Of a stretch of 64,000 nucleotides of DNA, positions 25,377-39,000 are shown in pieces (the first letter of the stretch is position 1; each line of letters begins with the position of its first letter). Made by a program: the position numbers and the translations under genes. Under the pieces are notes generated by a model, which ran no database searches, had not been told where the DNA came from, and saw only the letters and a list, made by a program, of their open reading frames with translations. Source of the DNA: Callaeas wilsoni (lineage: Eukaryota > Chordata > Aves > Passeriformes > Callaeidae); contig VWPU01000953.1 in NCBI GenBank assembly GCA_013398955.1, positions 150,382-214,381 of the forward strand, given 5' to 3'.

Positions 25377-28300
25377 GACCATATCAGTCATAAAGAAGAC
25401 ATTTTGCATGTAAGCATTATGGTATTTACTCTTACAACTAGTAAACTGTATGACCATTAACAAAAACTAAGAGACACTACAATTTTTTCTTAATGTTTTA
25501 TATGAAGACAAGAAAATAATACACCAGCTAATCACCGCCTGGGGGTAAAGCTGACAGACAAGCTACAGTACTGCACAACGGAAAATTATTCCTTTTCTCC
25601 TGGAAAAGTAAACAAGACCACACTGGAAATAGAGCACCACAGAACCCAGATTTCAATTAATTATGTAAATTTTTATTTATTTATGAATCAGGTTGTTATC
25701 AGCCCCAGACAGGATTCCCAGGGAAGGTAGGAAGGCGAGCAGAGCAGGTGGGACAACTCAGCATTTGCTGACCGTCATTCCCTCTTGGCTACACAGCGCT
25801 TTTTCCTTCCAGCCTACTCCGGCCCTTTGCAGCTGCCACCTTGATAAGGGTCTGTGAAGCAGGAAGCCAAGGGGTACAAGATGACACCAATTAGAAAGCC
25901 AAATATTTTATTTTGGGGACCAGAGCTACTCTAGATCTGAGGCCTGGCCTGATCCCATTGATGAGCCAAGGACTGTGAGGACACACTGCTGGGAAGGCCA
26001 GAAAAAAAGACAACACTGATTGAGAAATTCTTCATTACTTGGCACAACTTTGAATCCTCTTTTTTAATTCAAGCACCCTTAGTTTTACTTGTTGCATGTT
26101 ACACATCACACTAGAATTTTATTTCACTTTTCCTACCCTGCTTTTTGACACTCTAGCTGGGTTTCTGATGAAACCTACTTCTACTGTCCATTTATCTTTC
26201 TTGGTAAATGCATTTTCATTCTGCATGACTTATACACGGTGATCAATGACCAAAACCTGTAGCATACAGATGGGCACAAATGGAAATGTAACTTTCCAGC
26301 TGAACAGAGGCATAAGAAGAGTACTGCCAATCACTGCCTGGCTTTAACTCTGAGGTTACAATTATTGAGAAGCCTATATGGGAAAAAAAGTAAGCACAAG
26401 ATAGCCTATGTATTTGTGAATGCATCACCAGTTCTACAGGCTACTATAAAGAACACTGACAGGTAATAAGACACCAGTTCCCACCATAAGGATAGAATAC
26501 AACCAGCCCTGTCTTTGGCAGGATAAAGTATTTATTACACATTACGCTTCCATGTCCTGACTAATCTGTTCCCACAGATTTTTTACACAGCAAATACCTA
26601 GGCGTAAAAAATTTTAAAACGGCACTTGGATTAAAAGAAATGTTAGCTGAGACGGAAGGAAATTAAAAATTATGGATCCCACACTTCTAAATATCAGCTC
26701 AATGGGCACAAGTGAAGGAGAAGAAAAAAACGTAGGCAAGCTTTTGCAACGATTCGACACTAACCTGCCCATCAAGGTCAGAGATACCAGTGAAACCTAC
26801 CCTAAAGTCCATGCCACCGACTACCAGAGAGGCAAATTTTTCCTCAGTTATCACTGCAATCTAAAAATCTATGAAGAATCAATTATATTTATCGTATTCT
26901 TTAAAATTAATTAAATTAAATCTTTTTAGAAGACAAGCAGTGCCAACAAGAAAGCTGCAGTTCGAGGCAGGAATTCCAGAAAAAAAAGGCACCAAGTTCT
27001 ACATAGAAAGACTCCAGGCCCCTTTACAAATAAATCCAATCTTCCTGTGTGTGGAGTACACAGGATCATCTAAAAAGGTAGCACAGACACCAGTCTAGCA
27101 GTGCACAAAGATTCTGGTCCCAGCTCATATTAATTCGAAAGCTGTTTTAAGAGCTCTTCTGAAGTCACCACATACCCCAGACAGCACCAAGAGGGCAGAC
27201 AGGACCTCTACAACTGCTGTGTTACTACAGAAGTTTTTGGCTATGTTCTTTCCATTAAATCATAAATATAGGAATCAATCCAGTCAGTTCAAGTGATACC
27301 ATTAAATAATCAATGCAAGAAGATATTACAGACATGGAACCCTTCTATATATGTTCTTCTGAGTAGATGATCTAGTGGCCCACACACACAATCAAACAGG
27401 CCAATAAACTTAATGAAACACATAAAAAACACTCAAATTTAGGAGCCAAAAAAATCATGGAGGGCAGGTACAAGCAAAACCACTCCATATATACAGCTGA
27501 GGGTTTTTTAAATTATTATTATTAACAGTTAGTAAAACAGAAATTCTTGTTTTACATATCTATTGAACCATTTAGTTATAAACGCACACTTTCATTTGGA
27601 AGCTAAGATCTAAGAACTATTGGCTACCCTGATCACAAGCATCTGCTACTTAGAAAATTAAAAGCAGACCTTTCATTTTTTAACCTATATGTCTAAACAT
27701 CAGCATGCTGCACTGGAAGTTATTTAAGGGTTTTTTCTGCATGACACTGGTCTCACTTTTGCTGCCATCATAAGATCAGCATCATATTTTTACTATACCT
27801 TTAGGTAAGAGGCCTTAAAAATTACCCTCTCTAAAATAATACAGCACATCAGTCAAGCTGTATACCTTCCTCTATATCACTCTGATCTAGGAGACAGTGA
27901 ACTAAGGTCACAGAAGGCAACAGAAGAGTATTAAGCAAACATTGAGCAAACCTGAGGGGATTAGGATGCCTATTGTCTGTCATGATGAAGAGATGGATCA
28001 GGTTTGGCTAAATGATAGAGAAATTCAAAGACACGATAGTAGAAAGACGACAGTACATCAGGGAAGGTATTCATGAAGAAGAAAGAGCAGCAGCCACCAG
28101 ATTCTAACATATGCAGCTCAAAGCAAAACTTATGTGGAGATGGACAACCAGTACAGGAGCAGAGAGTGGCAAACCAAAAAGGACTCATCTGAACTCTGAA
28201 AATTAAGAGTTTTTGCCTGCTCCTTCTGACAGCTGTTGAAACCCAGGGCCAAAACTAAGTCTATTATTTCTGCTGCAGGTTCACTGGATGTCAGAGCCCT

Positions 28301-29310
28301 TCTCAGAAGCGCTGCAGCATCTGCAAGACGGAGAGAGTCCACTGCAGAGAATGAACCTGGGTGAGGGGAGAAGTTCGTGAGACAGCAGAGCTGCCCATGG
28401 GGGAGTCTTGTCCCCTTCTGCTCCTTCCCAGCTCCCACCCATACAGTCCTGCCTGATGCCACGCACTGACTCTCACCCTCCTCAGACTGAGCAGCAGCAC
28501 CTCTTTAACCCAAAAGAAAACAATCCGTTGTTTTGTTCTTGGCTGGGTTAGCAAATTAAATCAGCTCTCGGCAGGCTGGAAAACCCAAGGCCAGGGTGAG
28601 CTAAGCCCAGCCAGCTGCTGTCAGGCCACTGGGCTGACTCAAGCTTTTTCTACTTACAGCACCTGGAAGGCACCAAAAAACCCTACAACTGCCATTACAT
28701 AGATTAGGAGATGTTGTTTTGTTCTAATCACACATTAACAACCCTTTTATATAGATACTAAGTGCTTAGATTAAAATTTAAGGTCTGTATGTACTTATGC
28801 AGTAGCTGGACAAAGGCCACAATGTGGTTCAGCATAAAGCCACCTTAGTTCTCCATGTTCAAAGCAGGCACACTTTATAGCATTGGAAAGGTTCTGGCCA
28901 ATTAAAATTTCCACATATTTTTCTTTGGCAGGATGAAAAAAGTATCAAACTTATTTAGTCTAAAGGGAGCTGCGAGTATAAACAGCACTACTTGGGGCTG
29001 GGGACGGGAAGACAGGGGCAGGAAAAAAGGGCTACAAAAATTACAAAATACTGAGAAAAATAGAAGCAGTAAGTCACTGATTGAAATGAGAGCAGACCTC
29101 ATGTTGGAATAGATGCCACTCTGAGCTCTCACCTACTCTTCTCTTTAGGTCAGACCAGGGCTCAGAATTTGATGCAAGAGGCTGCCAAAGCCTGAAGACT
29201 CCTGTTATGGGGGAGAATGGTACCACCTATCTAGGCCCTTTCCACTTCTTTTGCTTCCCTTTATGACACATTTCCACAGCACGAAACAGAAGGAAGCACA
29301 GTGCTCAGTA
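25377..29310. other. Intron 1 sequence without recognised gene
   Basis: AT-rich non-coding DNA upstream of the coding exon. Around 28.27-28.50 kb composition rises in GC, with overlapping open frames on the minus strand of up to 110 codons and no family resemblance. I recognise no transposon here. Confidence 0.45.
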
Positions 29311-29400
29311 CACTCCTCTTAAAGGTGGGGAAGCCTGAGGCACAGCGGGATGGTGTCAGCACAGCCCTACCAAAAGCACACAGTGGACTTGTACACCTTC
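29311..29400 (+). mobile_element. Ancient MIR fragment
   Basis: CTCCTCTTAAAGGTGGGGAA, then GCCTGAGGCACAGCGGG and, about 40 bases on, AAAAGCACACAGTGGACTTG follow the MIR core order (TTACAGATGGGGAAACTGAGGCACAG, then AAGGTCACACAG). It is on the same strand as the copy at 24.3 kb. It is diverged and short, so less certain than that copy. Confidence 0.6.
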
Positions 29401-29715
29401 AGTAAGAGAAAATTCTACGCATGCAGCATAAATTGTCAATGATGCTGCCCTTTGATTAGTACATCAGAATTACCACAGAAATTAAATCAAGTATCTTGAA
29501 CCCATATTAAAAAAATAATAATAACATAACAAGGCAACAGGACTAGGAAGACTGAAACTGAAATTCAGTCTGAAATGATGGGAAGCAGACAGAGGGCCAA
29601 TACAGTTCAGGTTTTTATACTGTGGAACATTATCCTGGGTAATTTCCACAAGTCCCTGGCAGAACTGTACAAAGCAAATATGATGATTAAAAAAAATTTA
29701 AATTATTTATGTAAA

Positions 29716-29780
29716 TCACAGAATCATAGAATATCCTGTCTTGAAAGGGACCTAAAAGGATCAGTGAAGTCCAACTTATA
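29716..29780 (-). mobile_element. Short CR1 3' tail, minus orientation
   Basis: ATCACAGAATCATAGAATAT, then CCTGTCTTGAAAGGGACCTA and AAGGATCAGTGAAGTCCAACTT are the reverse complement of a CR1 3' terminus, including two octamer-like units. Only about 65 bases remain. Confidence 0.88.
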
Positions 29781-32700
29781 ATTTCTTTGATAAAACCCAC
29801 CATTTTTTCGGAAGCAAAGAAATGGGAAAAGTTCTTAACAGAAAAATAGCTCAAGCTTGAAGGGCAGTAGTACAGACACAGGTGCTGGGTATCTGTTTCT
29901 CTGCTTGCACCCAGCAGACTGTTTAACTCAGACTCTAAAAGAAACATTGCAGCTGAAGGGATTTGTGTTCAGTTTCTTGTCTGCCCTTTCTGCTCACATC
30001 CACAATACTCAGACAGAGAAGAAAGCCAATAAAAATTCAGTTTTTCCATACCATTAGGCTGTGTTCTAACTCAAAACAAAAAAGTTTACATTGCAAGCAA
30101 TGACTGCTTCATGAAGTCAGAAGTAGAGAAGCTCAAGGTGAGGTATGGTCAAGAAGATCAGCAAGAAGATAGCTCATGTCTAGTCTCCTGTACAGTGTGT
30201 GGAAAAGGGGATGGAGGGTGAAGTCCTTAACCAGGCTTAATTTCTAAACACAGACTTTTTTGTTTTTCTTTTTCCTGTCCCTAAAGACGCAGGAAATTAA
30301 CCTTGAAAAACCTGCCTGCTCAAGAAAACACCACGGGTGCCTACCAAAACTTAGACAGAGACTTGCAGAAGCAAGTCTTAGAATAGGATTGTTCAGCATT
30401 CTGTAGACTTCCTAAAATTTACAGGAATAAGAAATTCCCTCAACTACACAAGATTATCCCTAAAAGAATAAAATTCATCACCTGTACTGAAGAGAGCCCA
30501 CAAAGCTGTCTATCTTGGTCAGACTCTGAAAACCTCTAACACTCTCTTATCCCTTGGCCCAGCTTCTGTGGGACGGTTATGCAGCTGGACAGACTAAGTG
30601 CTCAGGTTTGTAAAGCAACAGAGTACACTTAGTCGTTAACACCAAACCAGCTAGAGCCTGAAACCAATGTCAAATTTAGGGACCTGAGCAGTAACAGATA
30701 GCTTTAAAAACTTAAAAACTATTCACTATGCCAATAATGTAGCCTGAAGTCCAGAATAATGAGCATTTATGACGGCACAGGACAAAACTTACCTCTTGCA
30801 AGCCTATCAGTACAGCATTCAGAGTGCCCACATTCATTTCTGACTTTAGGGCCATTCAGCTTCCAATTGGAGCTCATTTATCTTCATTGCATTCAGGTCC
30901 TAAAACTGTCTGCAATTCTGTGGCGCTAGCAGCTGTCCCAGATTCCAATTCTTCTGCCAGATGTCAGCAAAGAACGGTCCCATCCCGCACAAATCTGATG
31001 TGTGCTATCTTTTCTCCTCAGCCACACACCTGTCAGTAGCTCTGTCGACAAGTGCAGCAGTAGATAAATCTATGCTTTTCCAATTGCCTCTGTGAAAAAC
31101 CTCGTCCCTTAAGCATAAATACAGATTGCTCTGTGAATTAAGTCAATCTGGTGTACAAATACTTTATTTCAACCCACAACATTACAATTACTTTTGATGG
31201 CCATCAGTGATATTGAACAAGTCAGTAGACATATTGATTCACTATGTGCTATGTTTCTGGACAACATTGCATTAGAAACTGATTGCAGGCAAGAAACATT
31301 TCTTCTTCCTTGCATCTCACTCAAGCAAGCAAAGCCATTGTACACATGTAAGCCAGCAATTAAGTAAGCAAAACTTCTTACACTCACCCTCTCACCCTCT
31401 CAAAGGAACTCCTGGGAAGCCTCTTCATACAAGTTACTCTTTGGACTGATTGCAACTGTTTCCCAACCTCTGGAGACTTGCCTTCACTTTGTTCTTCACC
31501 ACTCCTCCCTGACACCTCTGTACCATGATCAACGTCACTTACTTGAATCAGGAATGCCAACATATTCAAACCAACACAGCCAATTTTAAAGTTTTTAATT
31601 CAGGTTTTAAATCAGCCAACTTGAAGGCACTGTACAAACAGGTAATTCTGGCTACTCCTGGAAGGAAAATTAGTGTTTCATCTGCTAAGCCAAGGGGATG
31701 ATTAGCTCCAATTGCTCAATTAGTGACTCTCACCCAACAACTATGTTTTTGCTTCACATCCAAAGGCATAGTCTGAGCAAAACAGGGATCTTGTGGAGCC
31801 ATGAATCCCTTAATAGACCAGAGGGAGGTATTTCCACACAAATGCTTCATTTGCTATTAGACAAGTTAAAATATGAATTAAATATTGCCCACTTGCTTTG
31901 CACTTCCTGCATCACAATTTAACTACCATGTATGTGTCTATAACATACCTATACATGAGGTTTAACACTGTTTTCCATTGAAAATAACTTCCTTGACACT
32001 CTACTTTCGAACTGGACAAGACCACACCTTTTCTAATTTCTGCTTTATCTTGGGCCAGAGGCAGGATATTTCTTCCTCACTGTGAAACTCCCAACCTGCT
32101 TTCTGAGATGTTTTTCAACCCATTGACAAAACTGCCTGCATAAGAAATTATGCTTAGGAAGAAGCTGCAAACTACGTATCATATACTTACATACTCGATT
32201 TTATTGACACCCCTTCTATTTTGCATAACCTGCCAATTCTGTCACTAAAACCTAGGAAAACGTAAAATTCAGCACGCTCACACAAATCTGATTTTAAAAA
32301 AAAACATGGGGGAAAAAATATGAAGAGTAAAGAGTACATGAAATACATACTGAAGTCACCCAGCTAATCCTTCACTGATGATAAAATGTGTTGTAGAAGT
32401 GAGAAAGTACATGTTATCATTTTATGAAGATGTAAAGCATTTTCAAGTTGAGATATAAAAGCATCACCACGTGGTCAAAAACCTATTTCACATGATGAAC
32501 AGAAAGACTATGGAAGCTTTATTGCCACATGGTAAATGCTAGGAATATATAGAGAGAGTCTAAGAAAACCTCTACTTCTTGTGTTTCCACCAGCACAGTT
32601 TCCTGATTAACTGGGTCATCACCTGAGCCCACAGCTTGTCACTAGAAAACACAAGCGAAGTGGGTAAGAACTTTGAGCAGTTTGGTGGTTCAATAGCGGT

Positions 32701-35259
32701 ACAAATCAATCCTGAAGCCATTAAAAGCATTTTCCAAAACCCTTTCATGCCATCACTCTGCATAAATAAAGCTGTTGCACCAGCTGGACTGCTCTGGGCT
32801 CATTCACCCATACAACACCTCATGTGAAAGCCAAGCCGAATGTGCTTATAGTAGAACAAAGTAATCTGATTTACTTCCAGATTTAACAGAATTCTGAAAG
32901 GGATCCAGCAACTCATACCCAGCTTCAAGCATAACGCAGACGTTTTCCATGAAATAAAAACATGTCAAAAGAATAAATAACACACTACATTAATACTACT
33001 GTTCAGCAGTTGGGGGGAAATCTGATACAGTCCTGGTTTTGAGAAATAAAACAGCTCAGGGGAAATGCTATTTCTCTGAACCAAGTATGAGTATACAGTA
33101 GAGGTATTCACACTGCCTAAATGCAAGCCAGATCCTCCAGAGAACTGCTGTACACCAGAGACTAATTCAGGCATTCAGTGGCCCTTCAGAGGAGCTTCTC
33201 CCTGTCCTGAGCACACAGACCCCTACCAGAGCACCAAAATGCCATGATCAGTGTGCCTGACCCCGCTTTCTCTCCTGCTGAGAGCCATCAGGTACCCCAC
33301 GCTTGTGCTGGGGTGCTGTGGGAGGAAGGAGTAGAAGCCCAGGAGCTGCAGTGCACACGCCGTGCTCGCTCGAGGGGCACACACCCCCACGGCTCCAAAC
33401 CACCGAGGCGATGACATCAGTGTTCAGCGTTGGGAGCCAGAGATGATGCCTATCCAAACATGTTCAGTTGAGGCCATAATGGCCTTGACTAGTTCCCTTT
33501 ATGCCCAAAGCTTGTGATCAGGCTCCCGCAAAATTATTACATAGCTTGTGCACCAGGAAAAACATAATTATGACCGAAGTTCTACACTCAGTATATAACC
33601 CACTATAAAACCAGAAAAGAATTCCTGACGTTTTAAATATTCAAATGTTTGTTCCCAAAAGAGACTTTTTATAAGTTTGGAAAACTGCTTGTTATAATTG
33701 AATATACAATGATTGTTTTGTTTGGGTTTTTTTTAATTAAGTCTTTTTATATAAGCCTTTATTATTCTTGACCAAGGAAATACCATACTTAATAATGACA
33801 CAGTACCAGCAAGGAATACTTGTACCATGAAGAAAAAAATTGCTTTATGCACTTTTGTTTGGAAAACAACATAATATATTCATTTGCATCCTGCTGGAGA
33901 TAAAATGGGTCATGATGTGTGATTGTATAATATTCAGATTCAAACACCCTAGGGTGTTTTAAAATTATGCCATTATTCTTCCTTCAAAAATTCTTTTAAA
34001 AATTTTTGCAAAACTTTCAAACTTCCTTAGGTTCCTAACTCATTTCTCTTTGTGCAAATACTTCAGTCAGTGAAAGACTCTACCTGTGCTGAGCACCACA
34101 GTTCAGACACTGTCTGTCCTATGACGGCTCTCCTGATCTTTCAGGATAGGGTACTTTTGTGTCTTTAGATAATTGATAACACTGTGTTTATTCTGTGAGC
34201 AGCTATCAGAGATACTGTGAAAGATACCCGGATATACTGTTGCCACAGGTACATCGTCACTTCATGTTTGGCTAAAATATAAGTATTACATATGCTGCAT
34301 GAAGCCAGACAAGTGTGGGTTTTCACATAAAACAGATGAAGCTGTATGAGGTGCTGCTGTGTCTGCAGAACAAACATCTTTTCCCACTGTAACTTACTTC
34401 ACAATGAAAACTGACATAAGTCAGTCCAAAGCACAGCACTATTACAGCAAGCTTTAGAAGCTGCACATAGAGAAAGGCTTTCCTGTTCAACCACACCATT
34501 GTCTCTTTATCAACAAACCTGTTTCAGTCCAGATTACATCCCTGTGGTTTCTCGTTACATCTCAAAACTAATTACTCACCTGCTTGGAGGTGTGAAAAAG
34601 CATTATCTGTGGAATCTGTACTTTTTACTACTAAAGGGGACCAATCCTCTTGTTCTGTTCTCTTCCTTGCAGCATGAGCAAGGAGAGAAAGCAGAAATAC
34701 TGCTAAAAGCAGCCCACCAGTCTGCACTGACCTCCTCGAAATGTCATTGGGAGCAACACTCCAAAACAGCTTTTGCAATCCAAGCAAGATAGAGAGGTGT
34801 ATGACTCAGATCCTTTTTTAAAATTCAGGTATCAAGAGGCAGCAGCTGACAGTGAAAGATCAAGCAGAAAGAGGGACATAATAAATAATACATTTCAAAT
34901 AATCCAATGTGAATGCTGCCTGGAAGATTTTAACAGGTCTTCTCACTCAAAACAAGGCTTCCAGTAAAGCAGAGGACACTGCTGTGCTGGGCAAAGCAGG
35001 CACGCTGGGTATTAGATTGCTCTTCCTTCCCTTGGAGAACATCCTATACTCCTCATATTCCTTTCTTGGCTCCTGAGTCTCAAGTAACTTTAGATTATGC
35101 TGAACACGGAAATCGGTTTTTATACCCATATCCGATGGTAGCATACAGCACATTCACGGCAGGCAAAGACCTTTAGAGAGTCAATAACCAGGATCTCCCA
35201 GGAGGCTTTCCTTGCTAAACACGCTCAAACTTCGCACACTTTCCCAGTGGCAACCCAAT
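29781..35259. other. Intron 1 sequence without recognised gene
   Basis: AT-rich non-coding DNA. A modest GC-rich patch at 33180-33440 holds several CpGs, and a very AT-rich stretch follows at 33580-33970. No exon, transposon or long simple repeat was recognised. Confidence 0.45.
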
Positions 35260-35610
35260 GACTACCCACAGAGCGGGTGAGCACACGCCAGCTTGGGAAC
35301 AGAGGAGCCCAAGGCTCCTTTCATTTCCATGGCTGCCCAACTGGAGCAGGTCCAGGCTCTGGCGTGGGTCCAGGCCCTGGAGCGGAGGGAGCCCATCTTT
35401 CCTGTGCTGGCCATGGCCGGGCTGCCGGCACCCGGGCAGCAAGGAAGGGAAAGGAGTGCATCTGGAGAGCAGCAGGGACGAATGCCAGACCTGAGGGAGA
35501 CAAAGGAGCAGACTGGGACAAGGGCCCAAAAGAAGGAGGGAGAACAAGCGCAACAGGCAGGGACGGGAGCCAGGGATCTCTAGGCAGTGCACAAAACAAG
35601 GCAGGAAAAA
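35260..35610. other. GC-rich, purine-rich block with overlapping open frames
   Basis: A 350-base patch of high GC set in AT-rich intron, strongly purine-rich on the plus strand from 35430 to 35600. It stays open in all three plus frames (78, 96 and 138 codons) and in two minus frames (125 and 142 codons). Such all-frame openness reflects composition, not selection on one product. It could be a decayed retrocopy, an lncRNA exon or simply a compositional patch. I recognise no protein. A CR1 3' end begins about 300 bases to the right. Confidence 0.4.
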
Positions 35611-35919
35611 GGAAAAAGTTGACTAAATGCAAAAACAAAATTAAACAAGGATTGGGAAGGGGCGCTGCAACAGGCAAGATTTCTGGTGTCTGACAATGAC
35701 TGCAAGGGAGGTGAAACTGCAGGTGAAAGGTAAGAGAGTAAGAAGCCAAAACTGAAGAGGTGTCCCAAAAAGTGCAAAAGGATTGTCAGGAAGGGCAAGA
35801 CAAATAGGGGAGAGGGAGGGCGGAAGTATGTCATGTCTGATAGAAAATAGCTTATTTCCTTGTGCATGGACAATGACATCAGGTTTTATTCCTGACAGAT
35901 TCCTCCGGATTGATTCCAA

Positions 35920-36064
35920 GCCTGTCAGAGGTCAAGAAGCATTTGGACAACATCCTGAGGAGGCGCATGGTGTGATTCTTGGGGCTGTCCTGTGCAGGGC
36001 CACGAGTTGGACTCAGTAACCCTTGTGGGTCCCTTCCAACTCAGGATATTCTATGATTCTATGA
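35920..36064 (+). mobile_element. CR1 3'-end fragment with intact octamers
   Basis: It carries AAGAAGCATTTGGACAACAT, ATGGTGTGATTCTTGGGGCT, GTCCTGTGCAGGGCCACGAG, TTGGACTCAGTAACCCTTGT and GGGTCCCTTCCAACTCAGGA, followed by ATTCTATG twice. It is one of the least decayed CR1 termini in the window and differs in sequence from the 6.4-7.3 kb copies, so it probably belongs to another CR1 subfamily. Confidence 0.95.
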
Positions 36065-39000
36065 CTTCCTTCCAGAGGTGGGACCAAAGTCAACAGCCCT
36101 ACCCTGCATGTACACAAAAACTCAGAGGTCTCCCCCTGTCCAGGTGAGAGCCGTGCAGAGGAGCACGACTGTCTACTGCCACTGCTGCTCTCACCTCTTA
36201 CCACAGTGCCAGAAATCCCCACTAAAGGGTGTAAACCTTACAGCTTCTACGGCAGCTTTAATTTCCAAACAGAACAGATTCTCATTTTCTTCTTTAAATA
36301 AGGGAAAACTGCACAAGGAAGAGATGAGAATCAGGAATTGTTTGCATTTAAGTATGTCGAGAAACTACAAGTTACCCTTTCCTGTTCTTGCACACCATAA
36401 CTTTTACCAATTTCCCTCCCTGGACCTGCCAAAGACCACTCTGCCTATTTCACTGCACGAGGGAACTAACAGCCAGTTGTAACAGTCAGTTACAGGAAGG
36501 CAGGCATTTGGGATTTCTTTTTTCCACCCTGATCTATCCTTAAGGCTTACTAACTACTTCAACTCTACTGTTAAGACAGAAGTAACAATTATCTTTCTGA
36601 GCTTTCTGTAGAGGAGGCTGATTTACCCTCTCAAAAAGTACTTATTCTAACTTCATGACTGTTTGAGGAGAAGGCATCACAGTATCTTTAATTCCTATAT
36701 GGGGAATTACAGACAGAAAACCCAAGTGCCCAAGACATGCAGATATTGGCTCCACTAGGAGTTTGGAGTCTAAATCCATGTATTGATCTAGGTCAAACAG
36801 AATGAAAACCCACTGCTTCTGTACACCCAAAGTGAGACTCTTAGGGCCAAATAATGCTTCAAGTATTTCACAGACCACAGCATGCTTTAGACATGATTGC
36901 AGGCTACATCCAGCAGCATGATGCTTTCTGAAAATTAGCTCTTGAATCTCAAGCTTATCAAAAGTTTAACCATTTTCTGGGTGTTTTAATCACTTGTAAC
37001 AATGCAAGGAATTCTGTTCAGAACTGAGTCCAGTTCCTTAAAAGCAGGAGGCCAGCGCCGTCTTGAGCCACCCTTCCCCTTCAACATCTGCAAAAGGCAA
37101 GGAAAGAGAGCTTTCTCACAGACAGTGTAATAGACAACAGTGCCCTGCGGCAGGAGAACTACCACCACACCCAACAAATAACGTAAAGATTGTTATGTGG
37201 GGAAAATGCAACTAAATAACTACACTTGTCTTGTCCTAAGTCACAAGAAGGGAGAATTGCATATTTACATTATGAACTTCTGCTTTGCAACATTAATCAT
37301 GTTCTTTAAACAGCATCTGACCTATAATGATATTCCAAGTATTAAGATGTGTTGCCTTCTTATGCGAACTTTAAAGAAAGCAAATCACGACTGGTATTAC
37401 TTTGAGAGTCCAGAAAACAGTATCCTTAATTTTCATAACTCCTGAATATGAATAGTTCAATTCCTACAAGGTCTACAAGTGAAGCATCTGCCTTCAAATT
37501 ACACCTCATTATCCAGACAAAATAAACAGTATAGGATTTGCTTTTGGCATTGCTTTCACCTCACCCTCAACTTCTCCACTCCTGTAGATGCCCCAGCAAT
37601 CTGAGAGATCCTCCAAATATATACGCCCTCTGCGTCTGATTCTAGCCATGCACCACTTTCAGTCACACACACGGACACACATTCCAGTCTCTTTATCTTT
37701 CTGTGGAGGAGGTGAGCACTCATGCAAAGCTCAGCACACTTCAGGAGCATGCACACAGAGAAGCTTGTGGAGCACACTAGTGCCCAGTGAGCAGAGCAAG
37801 GAAGCAGCTGGAAGTGTTGGAGGGAACAAAAATGGACGTAAAATGGCATAAGCATTGGATAGATGGGAAGGGAAGGAGATGCTCATCTGCTGTGCATTGA
37901 TGTAGTATTATGCAGGTTGTTTTATGTAAATTCATGCATAGAATATTTTCAGGGGTTTAAATCACTACAACAGAAAGGCGGTCCACTTAGAAAATACGTA
38001 AACATCTGCCAGGTATGGAAAATCTTCCCCTCTAGCATCAGACAGGATTATATTTTCATAGGGTCACTAACATGGCCTGGCTCTGCAATCTGGGCTGGCC
38101 TGCAGGAAACAGTCTGCACTTCTCCTCAGGGAGCACACGACTGAACACAGATGGTAGGCATGCTCTCATACTTGTAGGAACTCCTTCAGCTTAAGTTTGG
38201 ATTGGGAAATTGCACTGCTACCCCTTAGAACCAGGAACCCCTGTATTTTGTGAAAATCCCAGTGTGCATCCTCCAAAAGGATAGCAAACTCACCTCCACT
38301 CCAAGAGGAAGAGATGTTCTTCAGAACAAAGTAATAGCCAACCTGACCCACCCGTGCCCCGGACCCTGTGCCCTGTACTGGTGATGAACAAGTCAAGGCA
38401 GGTCTTGTGGAAGTCAAGGCAGCCCTCTGTGGAAGGCTGAGAAGGCATACTTCTCTCATCTGTACTCGGGCACTGTTCTTCTTCTGCTCTCCACCTGCCA
38501 AGCAGGCATATAAATACTGCAGAGTATCACATGGTGGAGCGGGGACGCATAGGCACATGTTGCAGCCACAAATGCAAAGCAGCACAGCATACAAGCAACA
38601 GAAAAGACTTTAAAAAAAAGTTTTATCTCTTCTGAATAGTAGTCATACCTTAAGCAGTCTTATCTCTCTGGTACTGCCTTCTTCCTAAATATACAAATTT
38701 TGTCCAGCATGGCATATGGAAAAAGAAGACATAACTCCAATTGATTCAGAAACATGGGAAAGTCTGAAAGTATTTACAACTGGTAAATAAACCAAGAAGA
38801 GAAGAAATTAGCAATACACTGCAGCCCATTCATATTTGCACCCTGACATCACATGAGCCTTTCTCCATTCAGTCCCTACTGAGGAAGGTCAGGGCACCCT
38901 GACTACAAAAGCAGCAGCAGGAAGAAAGAAAAAGCCCCGTGCTAGCAGCAACATGTACAAACAAATAAACTTACTGCAGCTTCTCTTGGGCAGTCAAAGA

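Noticed and set aside
35321..35749. 142-codon minus-strand and 138-codon plus-strand overlapping frames
   Set aside because: Open frames on both strands at once reflect base composition; no homologue recognised.
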